Source of the DNA: an uncultured Collinsella sp.
Lineage (GTDB): Bacteria; Actinomycetota; Coriobacteriia; Coriobacteriales; Coriobacteriaceae
Length of the DNA stretch: 64,000 nt
Direction of reading: 5' to 3'
NCBI GenBank assembly: GCA_902497065.1
Contig: CABVDH010000007.1
Location: forward strand, 25,376 to 89,375
Shown: piece by piece, positions 17,650 to 26,009 of the stretch
How positions within the stretch are numbered: position 1 is the stretch's first letter
How the letters are laid out: each line of letters starts with the position of its first letter
Position numbers and translations under genes: made by a program
Notes under the pieces: model-generated
Databases searched by the model: none
Seen by the model: only the letters and a program-made list of their open reading frames with translations
Told to the model about the DNA's origin: nothing

Positions 17650-17696
17650 GAGGAAAGGCGGCTGTTCTTCTTGGGATGGCTGCCTTTCCTCTTTTT
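17650..17696 (+). terminator. strong hairpin with T-tract
   Basis: GAGGAAAGGC at 17650-17659 pairs with GCCTTTCCTC at 17682-17691, extended by three more inner pairs, and TTTTT follows. An outer GGTTCC/GGAACC pair (17637-17642 and 17698-17703) flanks it. It looks like an intrinsic terminator of an unassigned transcript. Confidence 0.6.
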
Positions 17697-17879
17697 AGGA
17701 ACCGCGATGGCGGCTGACCGGGAGACCTACCGCGGCGACCTCTCTGGCGTCCCTGAAGATCTGCATGCCCCCCCTGTCTTCTTTGGGCTTTCATGAGATA
17801 GAAACGACTGGGGTTGGGAACAAGATGGATGCGCTTCTTAGTTACATAGCTGCTTTTTAAGAGCTACTCCCTAAAAGTG

Positions 17880-18003
17880 AAGATAATTTCTACTTGTGGC
17901 AGTGCCTGTAGACTAACAAGGGATATCGGCTAAATTAAAGTTAATTGCGGTGGAAGCCTTCGGGTGATACCTGAAGAGGGTTGATGCGTCGGCCCTCTTT
18001 TTT
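17880..18003 (+). ncRNA. candidate small RNA ending in an intrinsic terminator
   Basis: Three hairpins follow one another. The first is TCTAC (17889-17893) with GTAGA (17908-17912), enclosing GGC-AGT-GCC. The second is CTTCGGGT (17958-17965) with ACCTGAAG (17969-17976). The third is a GAGGG/CCCTC terminator stem (17976-17980 and 17993-17997) with six T. No open frame precedes them and the next gene starts more than 400 bases later, so this resembles a stand-alone RNA. No Rfam family is recognised and no promoter is evident. Confidence 0.4.
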
Positions 18004-18397
18004 GTTTTGATGTAAGATTCGGCCCGTCAAAACTTATATCTCAATTGAGAATAGGCGAAATTGCGTGCGATTTTCTGCTTGTATGCAACTTTGCTGGCGT
18101 GTTGTTGGTAAGTCTAAGTTCGCAATGGGTTCTTGGCAGAGGATTGACCGGGATTGTGAATTGCGACTCTTCGAGGCGCGGCACCGAGGCCTTCCTGGAA
18201 AAGTCCGCGAGGCTGCCGCTCAGGTCAAGTTCTGCATGGCCGTATTCTTCGATTATGCAGCCAGGGTGATTCTCGTCTGGTAAAACTGGCTGCGAAGTGA
18301 TTATCGCTAGACATGTCTCAAGTGGCTCATTAGTTTCCACGAGTTTCTCTATTATGTAATCGCTACGTCATGCGGTCGCTCCGCACAGGTATCATGG

Positions 18398-18411
18398 TGA
18401 AAGCGATTTCA
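18398..18411. promoter_or_regulatory. LacI-type operator upstream of the LacI-family gene
   Basis: TGAAAGCGATTTCA is a LacI/GalR-type pseudo-palindrome with a central CG, closely similar to the two sites before the PTS gene. It overlaps the longest possible start of the regulator, which argues for a downstream start and for autoregulation. Confidence 0.65.
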
Positions 18412-18426
18412 ATAACAGGGGTGCTC

Positions 18427-19407
18427 GTGGTAAAGATGAAAGATGTGGCCGAGCTGGCCGGCGTTTCGAGCGCCGCGGTCTCGCGCTATCTCAACGGTGG
18501 ATATATCTCGGCGGACAAGGCCGAGCGCATTAAGCAGGCGATTGAGCTGACCGGATACGTGCGATCCAGCCAGGCTCGCGCGCTGCGCACCGGCTCCACC
18601 AAGCTCATCGGCGTTATCGTGCCTAAGATCAACTCGGAATCTGTGAGCCGCATTACCGCCGGTATTGGCCAGGTGCTCGGTCGTCGTGGCTACCAGATGC
18701 TGCTTGCCAATACCGATAACGCGGCCGATCGCGAGCTCGAATACCTTGATTTATTCCAAAATCACCCGGTCGATGGCATTGTGCTGGTGGCAACCATGAT
18801 CACCGACGAGCACCGTCGCGCGATTGAGTCGTGCCGCGTGCCCATTGTGTTGATCGGCCAACATGTCGAGGGCGCGGCATGTGTCTATCACGACGATTAC
18901 GAGGCTGCCTTTGAGCTCGGCCGTGCGCTTGCGGGTCGGGTGGATGGCAAGATCGCCTACATCGGAGTTACCGAAGAGGACCGCGCGGCTGGTTTCGACC
19001 GTCATCGCGGCTTTGAGGCGGGGCTTCTTGCTGCGGGCGTGGTGCTTGATTCGAGCCTGATTCGCCAGGGATCCTTTACGCTTGACTCGGGCTATCGCGC
19101 TGCGCGCGAGCTGCTTGCCGATGCCCCCGATGTTTCGTTTATTGCGTGCGCGACCGACACTATGGCGGCCGGCGCCCTGCGCGCTCTTGACGAGGTGCGC
19201 GGCATGGGCGAGGGCGTGCGTCGCGTGAGCGGTTTTGGCGACAACGCATTTTTGCGCGCGCTGACGGGCGGTATTCCCACCGTGCATTACGGCTACCTGA
19301 CCAGCGGCGTCGAGGCGACCAATATGTTGCTCAACACGCTCGATGGTGTGGAGGGGGAGAGCGGTCTAAAGACGCTCAAGCTCGGCCATCAGCTTATGAA
19401 TGTCTAG
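18427..19407 (+). CDS. scrR: LacI-family repressor of the sucrose operon
   Basis: About 326 aa. I place the start at GTG 18427 (AGGGG five bases before); ATG 18436 is the alternative. Upstream in-frame starts fall inside the operator. The HTH is MKDVAELAGVSSAAVSRYLN, including the minor-groove hinge region. A periplasmic-binding-protein-like sensor domain follows (LIGVIVPKINSESVSRI, then LVATMITDEHRRAIESC). The gene precedes a sucrose PTS transporter and sucrose-6-phosphate hydrolase in the same direction, so the ligand is probably a sucrose-derived sugar phosphate or fructose. The presence of the same operator type before itself and before scrA supports control of both. The gene symbol is assigned from context. 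Confidence 0.85.
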   Translation: MVKMKDVAELAGVSSAAVSRYLNGGYISADKAERIKQAIELTGYVRSSQARALRTGSTKLIGVIVPKINSESVSRITAGIGQVLGRRGYQMLLANTDNAADRELEYLDLFQNHPVDGIVLVATMITDEHRRAIESCRVPIVLIGQHVEGAACVYHDDYEAAFELGRALAGRVDGKIAYIGVTEEDRAAGFDRHRGFEAGLLAAGVVLDSSLIRQGSFTLDSGYRAARELLADAPDVSFIACATDTMAAGALRALDEVRGMGEGVRRVSGFGDNAFLRALTGGIPTVHYGYLTSGVEATNMLLNTLDGVEGESGLKTLKLGHQLMNV

Positions 19408-19495
19408 GTTTTGGGCATGCCTGCCTTCCTCTGAGCCGACTGTTTTTGCCTTAAAACTACCATTCGCCGGCTAATTCCTACCGTTCATCCTGGTG

Positions 19496-19509
19496 TGAAA
19501 ACGATTACA
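19496..19509. promoter_or_regulatory. LacI-type operator 1 of the PTS gene
   Basis: TGAAAACGATTACA, an imperfect palindrome around CG, lies about 83 bases before the PTS start. Confidence 0.7.
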
Positions 19510-19521
19510 GATATATGAAAC

Positions 19522-19535
19522 TGAAAACGTTTACA
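19522..19535. promoter_or_regulatory. LacI-type operator 2 of the PTS gene
   Basis: TGAAAACGTTTACA lies 26 bp centre-to-centre from operator 1. It is the best match to the palindromic consensus and probably binds the adjacent LacI-family repressor. Confidence 0.75.
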
Positions 19536-19591
19536 GTGTAAGTGTCAAAGATGGCCGGGTGCAGATGCGCCCGTTGGAGGAAAGGGAAGTC

Positions 19592-20992
19592 ATGGACTAC
19601 CGCAAATCAGCCCAAGAGGTGCTCGACAACATCGGTGGCGCCGGCAACGTTGTTTCGGCCGCACACTGCGCCACGCGTCTGCGTCTGGTGATTGCCGATA
19701 ACGCCAAGGTCGACAAGGAGGCCCTTGAGAATATCGACGGCGCCAAGGGCGTCTTTGAGGCCCAGGGCCAGCTGCAGATTATTTTTGGCACCGGCACCGT
19801 CAACAAGGTCTACGAGGAGTTCATCGCGCTCAGTGGCGTCGAAGCTGCTACCAAGGCCGAGGTCAAGGAGGCCGCGGCGCAGCAGCAGAACATCTTTATG
19901 CGTGCCATTAAGGTGCTCGGCGACGTCTTTGTCCCCATCATCCCCGCCATCGTGGCTTCGGGCCTGCTGCTGGGCATTATGAGCGCCCTCAACTTTATGG
20001 CCTCCAACGGCTTTATCGCGCTCGACACCAATAACTTTATCTACAAGATCGCCGACCTGGTCTCGGGAACGTCCTTTGGCATTCTGCAGATCCTGATCGG
20101 TTACTCCGCCGCTAAGGCCTTTGGCGCCAACCCGTATCTGGGCGCCGTCGTCGGCGGTGCGTTTATCAACTCCTCGCTGCAGAGCGCCTATACGGTTGCC
20201 TCCGAGGGCGTGCAGACCATGGTCACTGTCATTCCCGGCGTCTACAGCTTTGAGTGGGTCGGTTATCAGGGCCACGTTATCCCCATCGTTATCGCCTGCG
20301 CCATTCTGGCCTTCCTCGAGAAGCGCCTGCACAAGATCGTTCCCGAGATGTTCGACCTCTTTGTGACCCCGCTCGTCTCGGTGTTCGTGACCGTGCTCGT
20401 GACGCTCGTTGCCGTCGGCCCCATCTTTGTCTGGGCCGAGAACGCCATCCTCGGTCTGATCCAGGCCCTGCTGACCCTGCCCTTCGGCATCGGTTCCTTT
20501 ATCGTCGGCCTGTTCTATGCCCCCACGGTCGTTACCGGTATCCACCAGATGTACACCGCCATCGACCTGGGCCAGCTCGCCCAGTACGGTGTGACCTACT
20601 GGCTGCCCATCGCCAGCGCTGCCAACATCGCCCAGGGTGGCGCTGCGCTCGCCGTTGCCTTTAAGACCCGCGATGCCAAGATCAAGGGCCTGGCGCTTCC
20701 TTCGGCTCTGTCCGCCTTCATGGGCATTACCGAGCCTGCCATCTTCGGCGTGAATCTGCGCTTCTTTAAGCCCTTCATCGCCGGCTGCATCGGCGGCGGT
20801 TGCGGTGCCCTGGTCTGCGCGCTCACCTCGCTTGCCGCTTCCGGCACCGGCGTTACCGGCATCTTCGGTATCCTGCTGTGCCTGGCCCAGCCCGTGCAGT
20901 ACGCGATCATGTTTGCGGTCGCCGCGCTGGTTTCCTTTGCCGTCTCGTTTGTTCTGTACAAGGACGAGCCCAAGGCTTCCGAGCAGGCCTAA
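19592..20992 (+). CDS. scrA: PTS sucrose-type transporter subunit IIBC
   Basis: A 466-aa protein starting at ATG 19592 after GGAGGAAAGGG; the frame is open further upstream without a better site. Residues 1-about 85 form the EIIB domain with the phosphocysteine in SAAHCATRLRLV. After a short linker, an EIIC domain with about ten membrane segments follows (VLGDVFVPIIPAIVASGLLLG, then GITEPAIFGVNLRF, the conserved GITE sugar-site motif). It imports and phosphorylates sucrose (family assignment) using phosphate from a separate EIIA-Glc-type protein, since no EIIA domain is fused. Directly before the GH32 hydrolase and after two LacI operators, it is the transporter of a sucrose operon. Confidence 0.9.
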   Translation: MDYRKSAQEVLDNIGGAGNVVSAAHCATRLRLVIADNAKVDKEALENIDGAKGVFEAQGQLQIIFGTGTVNKVYEEFIALSGVEAATKAEVKEAAAQQQNIFMRAIKVLGDVFVPIIPAIVASGLLLGIMSALNFMASNGFIALDTNNFIYKIADLVSGTSFGILQILIGYSAAKAFGANPYLGAVVGGAFINSSLQSAYTVASEGVQTMVTVIPGVYSFEWVGYQGHVIPIVIACAILAFLEKRLHKIVPEMFDLFVTPLVSVFVTVLVTLVAVGPIFVWAENAILGLIQALLTLPFGIGSFIVGLFYAPTVVTGIHQMYTAIDLGQLAQYGVTYWLPIASAANIAQGGAALAVAFKTRDAKIKGLALPSALSAFMGITEPAIFGVNLRFFKPFIAGCIGGGCGALVCALTSLAASGTGVTGIFGILLCLAQPVQYAIMFAVAALVSFAVSFVLYKDEPKASEQA

Positions 20993-21011
20993 GAGCTTTT
21001 GATTGAGGGGT

Positions 21012-21040
21012 GCCCGCGGGTTGTATGCTCGCGGGCGTTT
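21012..21040 (+). terminator. hairpin between scrA and scrB
   Basis: GCCCGCG (21012-21018) pairs with CGCGGGC (21030-21036), followed by GTTTCCC. It is short and may attenuate rather than end transcription, lowering scrB relative to scrA. Confidence 0.5.
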
Positions 21041-21098
21041 CCCGTATCTGGTGCCGATCTCTGGCGCCTTGTAACTTTCGATTCGTTAGGACTTTGAT

Positions 21099-22640
21099 AT
21101 GTCTAATGCACTTGGTCGCGACCTTGCAAAGCTGGTTGCCGCTGTTGACGCCGCCGCCACTGAGTGCGGTCATGGCGCGTATGGCCAGCTCTTCCATATT
21201 ATGCCGCCGGCGGGCTGGCTCAACGACCCCAACGGTCTTTGCCAAGCGGGTGGCGTGTTCCACGCTTATTTTCAATATGCGCCGTTTGATGTCGAGGGCG
21301 GCGTTAAAGCCTGGGGCCATGCGACGAGCCGCGATCTTATGACGTGGGACTACGTTGGCGCCCCGCTGCTGCCCGACGAGCCGTTCGATTGCCACGGTGT
21401 GTATTCGGGCTCCGCGCTTGCCGAGGATGGCCGCATTCGCGTGCTTTATACGGGCAACGTTAAGCTTTCCGATTCGGACGGGACGTACGACTACGTCAAT
21501 ACCGGCCGCCGCGCTGATACCGTCTATGTGGAGAGCGTTGATGGCCTTGCCGGTCGGGAGTTCAGCCAAAAGCGTGTGGTGCTGGCCTCCGAGGATTATC
21601 CCGAGGATTTGACCTGCCACGTGCGTGATCCCAAGGTGTGGCGTGACGCGGACGGGCGTTATCACATGGTGCTGGGCGCGCGTCGTCGCGTGGACGGGCC
21701 GCATGTCGATAGCCGTTTTTGTGAGATGCATGGCGAGGGTGCCGGGCGCGATGTGGGTGAGATCCTGGTATACGGCTCGACCGATATGCTGAGTTGGGAG
21801 CTCGAGAGCCGTGTGTCTACGCCCGAGCGCTTTGGCTTTATGTGGGAGTGCCCGGGATACCTTGAGCTTGAGGCGGATGGCGGTGTACCGGCGAAGTGGC
21901 TTTCCTTCTCGCCCCAGGGGCTCGAGGGCGGTCGTTGGGACCGCGGCAACGTATACGCCGCTGGCTATATGCCTGTATCGGGCGACATTACCGGTGGTGA
22001 CGGTGCCTATGAGCTGGGCGAGTTCCGCCTGTGGGACGCCGGTTTTGACTTCTATGCTCCGCAGGAGTTCACGACCGAGGACGGTCGCCACATTTTGATT
22101 GGCTGGATGGGCATGCCCGATGAGCCGACCTATGACAATGCGCCCACCGTGGCGTGCGGCTGGCAGCACTGCATGACAGTGCCGCGCGAGCTTACGGCCG
22201 GTGACGGCGGCGTGGTGCTGCAGCAGCCGGCGCGCGAGATCGAGCTCCATTATGCCTCGGTGCGTGTGGGGGAGGGCTCGTTGGAGGTTGACGGCGATAC
22301 CTGCTTTGACCTTGCTGTCGACGGTGTTGACGGCGCGTTTACCGCGATTGTTGATGGCGAGCTGAAGCTGGCGTATGTGCCCGCCGAGGGCGGACTGCCC
22401 TCGCGCTTTGAGATGCGATTTACCGATGAGGGTCGCGCTTCTGCCGGCTGCGGTCGTACCGTGCGTTGGGAGCCCGTCGACGAGGTTCGTAACGTGCGCA
22501 TTGTTGGCGATGTCTCCTCGGTCGAGGTGTTTGTGAACGATGGCGCGCTGGTGTTCTCGACGCGCATCTATCCCGAGGCCTATGGCGTGACCGTTGACGC
22601 TCCGGGTGCGAGCGTGAACTATCACGCGCTCAACATCTAG
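21099..22640 (+). CDS. scrB: sucrose-6-phosphate hydrolase (GH32)
   Basis: A 513-aa cytoplasmic enzyme without signal peptide. GH32 motifs are complete: PAGWLNDPNGL with the nucleophile Asp, HGVYSGSA, CHVRDPKVW (transition-state stabiliser Asp) and FMWECPGYLEL with the acid/base Glu. The five-blade propeller is followed by the usual C-terminal beta-sandwich (about 380-513). It cleaves sucrose-6-phosphate made by the upstream PTS permease into glucose-6-phosphate and fructose. No fructokinase gene is in this operon, so fructose must be phosphorylated by an enzyme encoded elsewhere. A strong terminator follows. Confidence 0.92.
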   Translation: MSNALGRDLAKLVAAVDAAATECGHGAYGQLFHIMPPAGWLNDPNGLCQAGGVFHAYFQYAPFDVEGGVKAWGHATSRDLMTWDYVGAPLLPDEPFDCHGVYSGSALAEDGRIRVLYTGNVKLSDSDGTYDYVNTGRRADTVYVESVDGLAGREFSQKRVVLASEDYPEDLTCHVRDPKVWRDADGRYHMVLGARRRVDGPHVDSRFCEMHGEGAGRDVGEILVYGSTDMLSWELESRVSTPERFGFMWECPGYLELEADGGVPAKWLSFSPQGLEGGRWDRGNVYAAGYMPVSGDITGGDGAYELGEFRLWDAGFDFYAPQEFTTEDGRHILIGWMGMPDEPTYDNAPTVACGWQHCMTVPRELTAGDGGVVLQQPAREIELHYASVRVGEGSLEVDGDTCFDLAVDGVDGAFTAIVDGELKLAYVPAEGGLPSRFEMRFTDEGRASAGCGRTVRWEPVDEVRNVRIVGDVSSVEVFVNDGALVFSTRIYPEAYGVTVDAPGASVNYHALNI

Positions 22641-22678
22641 GCGTTTCGTCGCATATCGGCGCTATACTGCAGCCGTTG

Positions 22679-22714
22679 CCCACGATGCGGGGAACACCCG
22701 CATCGTGGGTTTTT
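22679..22714 (+). terminator. intrinsic terminator of the scr operon
   Basis: A perfect 13-bp stem (CCCACGATGCGGG at 22679-22691 and complement at 22697-22709) with a five-base loop and a TTTTT tract. Confidence 0.9.
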
Positions 22715-22736
22715 GCTTATGAAGGGATGGTGCCGT

Positions 22737-23741
22737 GTGGGCGTACAGCAGCTAGAAGAGGCTTGGGCTTTGAGGACCGGCGCGCGTGAGGCGCAGTTGC
22801 TTGCGGCCCCGCATGTGCCGGCAGGGCTGTCGCAGCTGGGGATTGTGCGTCCCTGCGACCGCCTGGTGGCCTTTGCGGACGACTTTGTCGATGCGTTTGC
22901 GAGCGGCTTTGATTGCTGCGATGTCGCGCTGGTGGGCTCGCCGTCCGCCGAGGCGTTTGCCGCTGCGTCCGAGGGCTTTGATGCTTCGTTTGATGCCGAG
23001 GGGCCGCACCTGTGGTGGTTCATTAACTCCATCGGCGGGTTTGGTCTGCGTGTGCCCGATCTGCGTGCGCTGGGTCGGGCGGCGCGTGAGGCCCATGCGC
23101 TGCTGGTTGTTGACAACACCGTGGCGTCGGCTTTTGGCTGCGATCCGCTGCGGCTGGGTGCCGTGCTGTCGCTCGAGGCGCTCGATCGTGTATGCGCCGG
23201 TGAGGCTCCGCGCAAGTTGGTTGCCGTATCGGTGGCACGCTCGCAGCTCAAGCGCCATCGCGTGGATGCCGCGGCTGAGTGCGTGCATGCCCTGCTTGAG
23301 GGCTGTGGCTTGGCCAAGCTTGATATGCCTGCTGACGAGGCCGGTGTGCTGAAGCGCGGGCTGGACTCGCTCGATGCCCGCATGCAGGCGCATTTCGATC
23401 GCGCCCGTGCGCTGGCCGAGTATCTGGCCGCCAACGAGATGGTGCGCAACGTGCGCTATCCCGGGCTGAGCTCGCACCCCGACCATGCAGTTGCAACGGG
23501 AATCCTCGAGCACGGCTTTGGTCCGGCAGTTGAATTTGACCTTATCGAGCGTAGCGCGGGAGAGCTGTTCGACGCTTTGCCCGGGGAGTTTCGCACATCG
23601 CCCGCCGGCGGCGCAACGACGCGCCTTTCGGCTCCACGCGGCAAGCAGGGGAGCGCCATCCGCCTCTTCGCCGGAACCGATGACCCCTTGGTCGTAGCGT
23701 CCGCCCTAGACAACGCCCTCCGTAAATTAGCTACCCTTTGA
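22737..23741 (+). CDS. cystathionine gamma-synthase-fold protein lacking the PLP lysine motif
   Basis: About 334 aa from GTG 22737 (AAGGGA nine bases upstream). The second half is clearly of the Cys/Met-metabolism PLP-enzyme family: LLVVDNTVASAFGCDPLRLG, then VRNVRYPGLSSHPDH and GFGPAVEFDL. However, the segment that should hold the Schiff-base lysine (S-x-T-K-Y-x-x-G-H) reads GAVLSLEALDRVCAGEAP, with no lysine. The N-terminal region is also shorter and Ala-rich than in active members (about 380-400 aa). It is therefore probably not a normal gamma-lyase or synthase; it may be a degenerate paralogue with a non-catalytic role. It starts right after the scr terminator and ends overlapping the convergent ModE-like gene by 11 bases. 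Confidence 0.7.
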   Translation: MGVQQLEEAWALRTGAREAQLLAAPHVPAGLSQLGIVRPCDRLVAFADDFVDAFASGFDCCDVALVGSPSAEAFAAASEGFDASFDAEGPHLWWFINSIGGFGLRVPDLRALGRAAREAHALLVVDNTVASAFGCDPLRLGAVLSLEALDRVCAGEAPRKLVAVSVARSQLKRHRVDAAAECVHALLEGCGLAKLDMPADEAGVLKRGLDSLDARMQAHFDRARALAEYLAANEMVRNVRYPGLSSHPDHAVATGILEHGFGPAVEFDLIERSAGELFDALPGEFRTSPAGGATTRLSAPRGKQGSAIRLFAGTDDPLVVASALDNALRKLATL

Positions 23742-24075
23742 TGCTGGCGATGAGGGCGTTGGCTTTGGTGGCAATGACGTTGTTGATGTCGGCCTGCAGC
23801 TCCTCGTAGACCGCTATGGCTCGCTCGCCGGCGGGGGTGAGGGTGGATCCGCGGGCTCCGTCGCGCTCGATGAGTTTGCAGCCCAGCTGACCTTCGGCCT
23901 CGTTCACGATGCGCCAGGCCTTGGAATACGCCATGCCCATGCTCTTGGCGGCACGGTTGAGCGAGTGCTCGCGGGCAATACCCTGCAGCAGCAAGACGCA
24001 GCCATGACCAAACACGCCCGGCAAATCCTTGTCGCACGCTTGAATGACCAACTTTGCCGTCGTCTTGTACTCCAT
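23731..24075 (-). CDS. ModE-like winged-helix transcriptional regulator (single domain)
   Basis: About 114 aa from ATG 24075 (a GTG nine bases upstream is an alternative). It consists of one LysR/ModE-type winged helix: HSLNRAAKSMGMAYSKAWRIVNEAE is the recognition region, followed by LGCKLIERDGARGSTLTPAGE, the wing. The molybdate-binding domains of full ModE are absent, as in many short ModE-like regulators of metal or cofactor genes. No molybdenum gene is in the window, so the target is unknown. It is convergent with, and overlaps, the preceding PLP-fold gene. Confidence 0.8.
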   Translation of the reverse strand: MEYKTTAKLVIQACDKDLPGVFGHGCVLLLQGIAREHSLNRAAKSMGMAYSKAWRIVNEAEGQLGCKLIERDGARGSTLTPAGERAIAVYEELQADINNVIATKANALIASIKG

Positions 24076-24268
24076 ATGCTCCACGTCTCCCCGCTAAAGT
24101 GTTTGCTGGGCAAACGCAAAGCCTGCGTCAAACCCTCGTGTGCTCTTCTTAAATCATGCATTGTAGCAGTCAAAGTGCGTTAAGATACTTCCCCAGTATT
24201 GGGCGCCCAAGGTTGGGCTGGGTCCTACGAGGCCTGCAGCCGACCGGTCGCATGGAAAAAGGAGAAAC

Positions 24269-25780
24269 ATGGCTACGTTCTTTCCCGGTGAGTCCCACAC
24301 GTTTTCGGAGTATCTGCTGGTCCCTGGTTACTCGTCCTCGCAGTGCATCCCCAACAACGTCTCTCTTAAGACGCCGCTGACCCGCTTTAAGCGCGGTGAG
24401 AAGCCGGCAATCACCCTGAACATCCCCATGGTTTCCGCCATCATGCAGTCCGTCTCGGGCGTCGACATGGGTGTCGCGCTCGCTACCGAGGGTGGCCTGT
24501 CCTTCATTTACGGTTCCCAGAGCGCCGAGTCCGAGGCCGCTATGGTCAAGGCCGTCAAGGATCACAAGGCCGGTTTCGTTCAGTCCGATTCCACGCTGAC
24601 CCCCGACATGACCATGGAGCAGGTCATTGAGCTCAAGGAGAAGACCGGCCACTCCACCATGCCGGTTACCGACGACGGCACTCCCAAGGGCAAGCTCCTG
24701 GGCATCGTCACCAGCCGTGACTATCGTCCCAGTCGCGATGACCACCAGACGAAGGTCTCCGAGTTCATGACCCCGCGTGAGCAGCTCATCGTGGGCGACA
24801 AGAACATCAGCCTCAAGGTTGCCAACGACGTCATCTGGGACAACAAGCTCAACGCCCTGCCCATCGTCGACGACAACGATCACCTGATGGGTATCGTCTT
24901 CCGCAAGGACTATGACAGCCACAAGACCAACCCCAACGAGCTGCTCGACGGCGACAAGCGCTACATGGTCGGCGCCGGTATCAACACCCGTGACTATGCC
25001 GAGCGCGTGCCGCTGCTCATCGAGGCCGGCGCCGATGTCCTGTGCATCGACTCTTCCGAGGGCTTCAGCGAGTGGCAGAAGCGCACCATTGAGTGGATCC
25101 GCGCCAACTACGGCGAGGACGTCAAGGTCGGCGCCGGTAACGTCGTCGACGCCGAGGGCTTCCGCTTTTTGGCCGACTGCGGTGCCGATTTCATCAAGGT
25201 CGGTATCGGCGGCGGCTCCATCTGCATCACCCGCGAGACCAAGGGTATCGGCCGCGGCCAGGCCACCGCGCTGATCGACGTCTGCCGCGCCCGTGACGAG
25301 TACTACGAGGAGACCGGTGTCTACGTGCCCGTTTGCTCCGATGGTGGCATCGTCTACGACTACCACATGACGCTCGCTCTTGCCATGGGTGCCGACTTTA
25401 TGATGCTGGGCCGTTACTTCGCTCGCTTCGACGAGAGCCCGACCGAGCGCGTCAACGTCAACGGCCAGTACATGAAGGAGTACTGGGGCGAGGGTTCTGC
25501 GCGTGCCCGCAACTGGCAGCGCTACGACCTGGGCGGCGCCGCGAAGCTCAGCTTCGTCGAGGGTGTCGACTCCTACGTTCCTTACGCCGGTTCCCTCAAG
25601 GACGGCGTGGGCGGCACGCTTTACAAGGTCAAGTCCACGATGTGCAACTGCGGTGCCCTCTCGATCCCCGAGCTCCAGGAAAAGGCACGCCTAACGCTGG
25701 TCAGCTCCACCTCCATCGTCGAAGGCGGCGCCCACGACGTAGTCGTGAAGGACTCCCAGCAAAGCGTCAGCTACCGCTAA
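24269..25780 (+). CDS. guaB: IMP dehydrogenase
   Basis: A 503-aa enzyme converting IMP to XMP with NAD+, the first committed step of GMP synthesis. It starts at ATG 24269 behind AAAAAGGAGAAAC. The TIM barrel ([14 protein letters not shown] near the N-terminus) is interrupted by two CBS domains (about 115-235: [20 protein letters not shown] and [18 protein letters not shown]). The catalytic loop is [14 protein letters not shown] with the active-site Cys; the mobile flap follows near [10 protein letters not shown]. The loop reads GIGGGS rather than the usual GIGPGS, as in the less typical IMPDH subgroup. Monocistronic by spacing, and followed by two large hairpins. Confidence 0.93.
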   Translation: MATFFPGESHTFSEYLLVPGYSSSQCIPNNVSLKTPLTRFKRGEKPAITLNIPMVSAIMQSVSGVDMGVALATEGGLSFIYGSQSAESEAAMVKAVKDHKAGFVQSDSTLTPDMTMEQVIELKEKTGHSTMPVTDDGTPKGKLLGIVTSRDYRPSRDDHQTKVSEFMTPREQLIVGDKNISLKVANDVIWDNKLNALPIVDDNDHLMGIVFRKDYDSHKTNPNELLDGDKRYMVGAGINTRDYAERVPLLIEAGADVLCIDSSEGFSEWQKRTIEWIRANYGEDVKVGAGNVVDAEGFRFLADCGADFIKVGIGGGSICITRETKGIGRGQATALIDVCRARDEYYEETGVYVPVCSDGGIVYDYHMTLALAMGADFMMLGRYFARFDESPTERVNVNGQYMKEYWGEGSARARNWQRYDLGGAAKLSFVEGVDSYVPYAGSLKDGVGGTLYKVKSTMCNCGALSIPELQEKARLTLVSSTSIVEGGAHDVVVKDSQQSVSYR

Positions 25781-25785
25781 GCGGC

Positions 25786-25878
25786 TTTCCCAAGCACCGC
25801 ACCTTGCCGTTCAAACCGTCGCTCGCGTACCAAAGTACGCGTCGCTCCTCTTTCACGGCAATCTGCGGCACTTGGAAA
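25786..25878. repeat. large imperfect nested hairpin after guaB
   Basis: The outer arm 25786-25810 pairs with 25855-25878 (about 20 of 25 positions, one bulge). Inside is a perfect CGCGTAC/GTACGCG hairpin (25824-25830 and 25835-25841) with loop CAAA. There is no T-tract. Its architecture resembles the inverted repeat before leuS, 132 bases further on. Confidence 0.6.
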
Positions 25879-25939
25879 ACCCGACCATGCTTGGGCGGGT
25901 AACAATTAGCGGTTGATTCACAACCACGTTATTTAGATA

Positions 25940-25974
25940 AAGCGAGATGCCCGCAAGTCGCAGGCATCTCGCTT
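25940..25974. terminator. 12-bp perfect hairpin, probable guaB terminator
   Basis: AAGCGAGATGCC (25940-25951) and its complement (25963-25974) enclose an 11-base loop; GTTGTATTT follows. Confidence 0.7.
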
Positions 25975-26009
25975 GTTGTATTTGCTATCATCATGCGAGT
26001 TAACGATGT

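Larger units (their letters stand above)
17232..18426. other. 1.2-kb non-coding boundary of the accessory island
   Basis: Between the SIR2 gene and the LacI regulator no convincing gene is seen. It contains one weak 94-codon minus frame (17238-17522), a long terminator-like hairpin (17650-17696), a hairpin-rich segment ending in an intrinsic terminator (17880-18003) and a LacI-type operator (18398-18411). A 99-codon minus frame at 18041-18340 has no start signal or family resemblance. Confidence 0.5.

Noticed and set aside
17887..17913. Cas12a-like repeat (TTTCTAC...GTAGAC)
   Set aside because: Only one copy, no spacer array, no cas gene in the window, and the loop is far longer than in type V repeats. 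Kept only as part of a possible small RNA.
18041..18340. 99-codon minus-strand frame before scrR
   Set aside because: No ribosome-binding site, no motif, and overlapped by other similarly weak frames on the plus strand.
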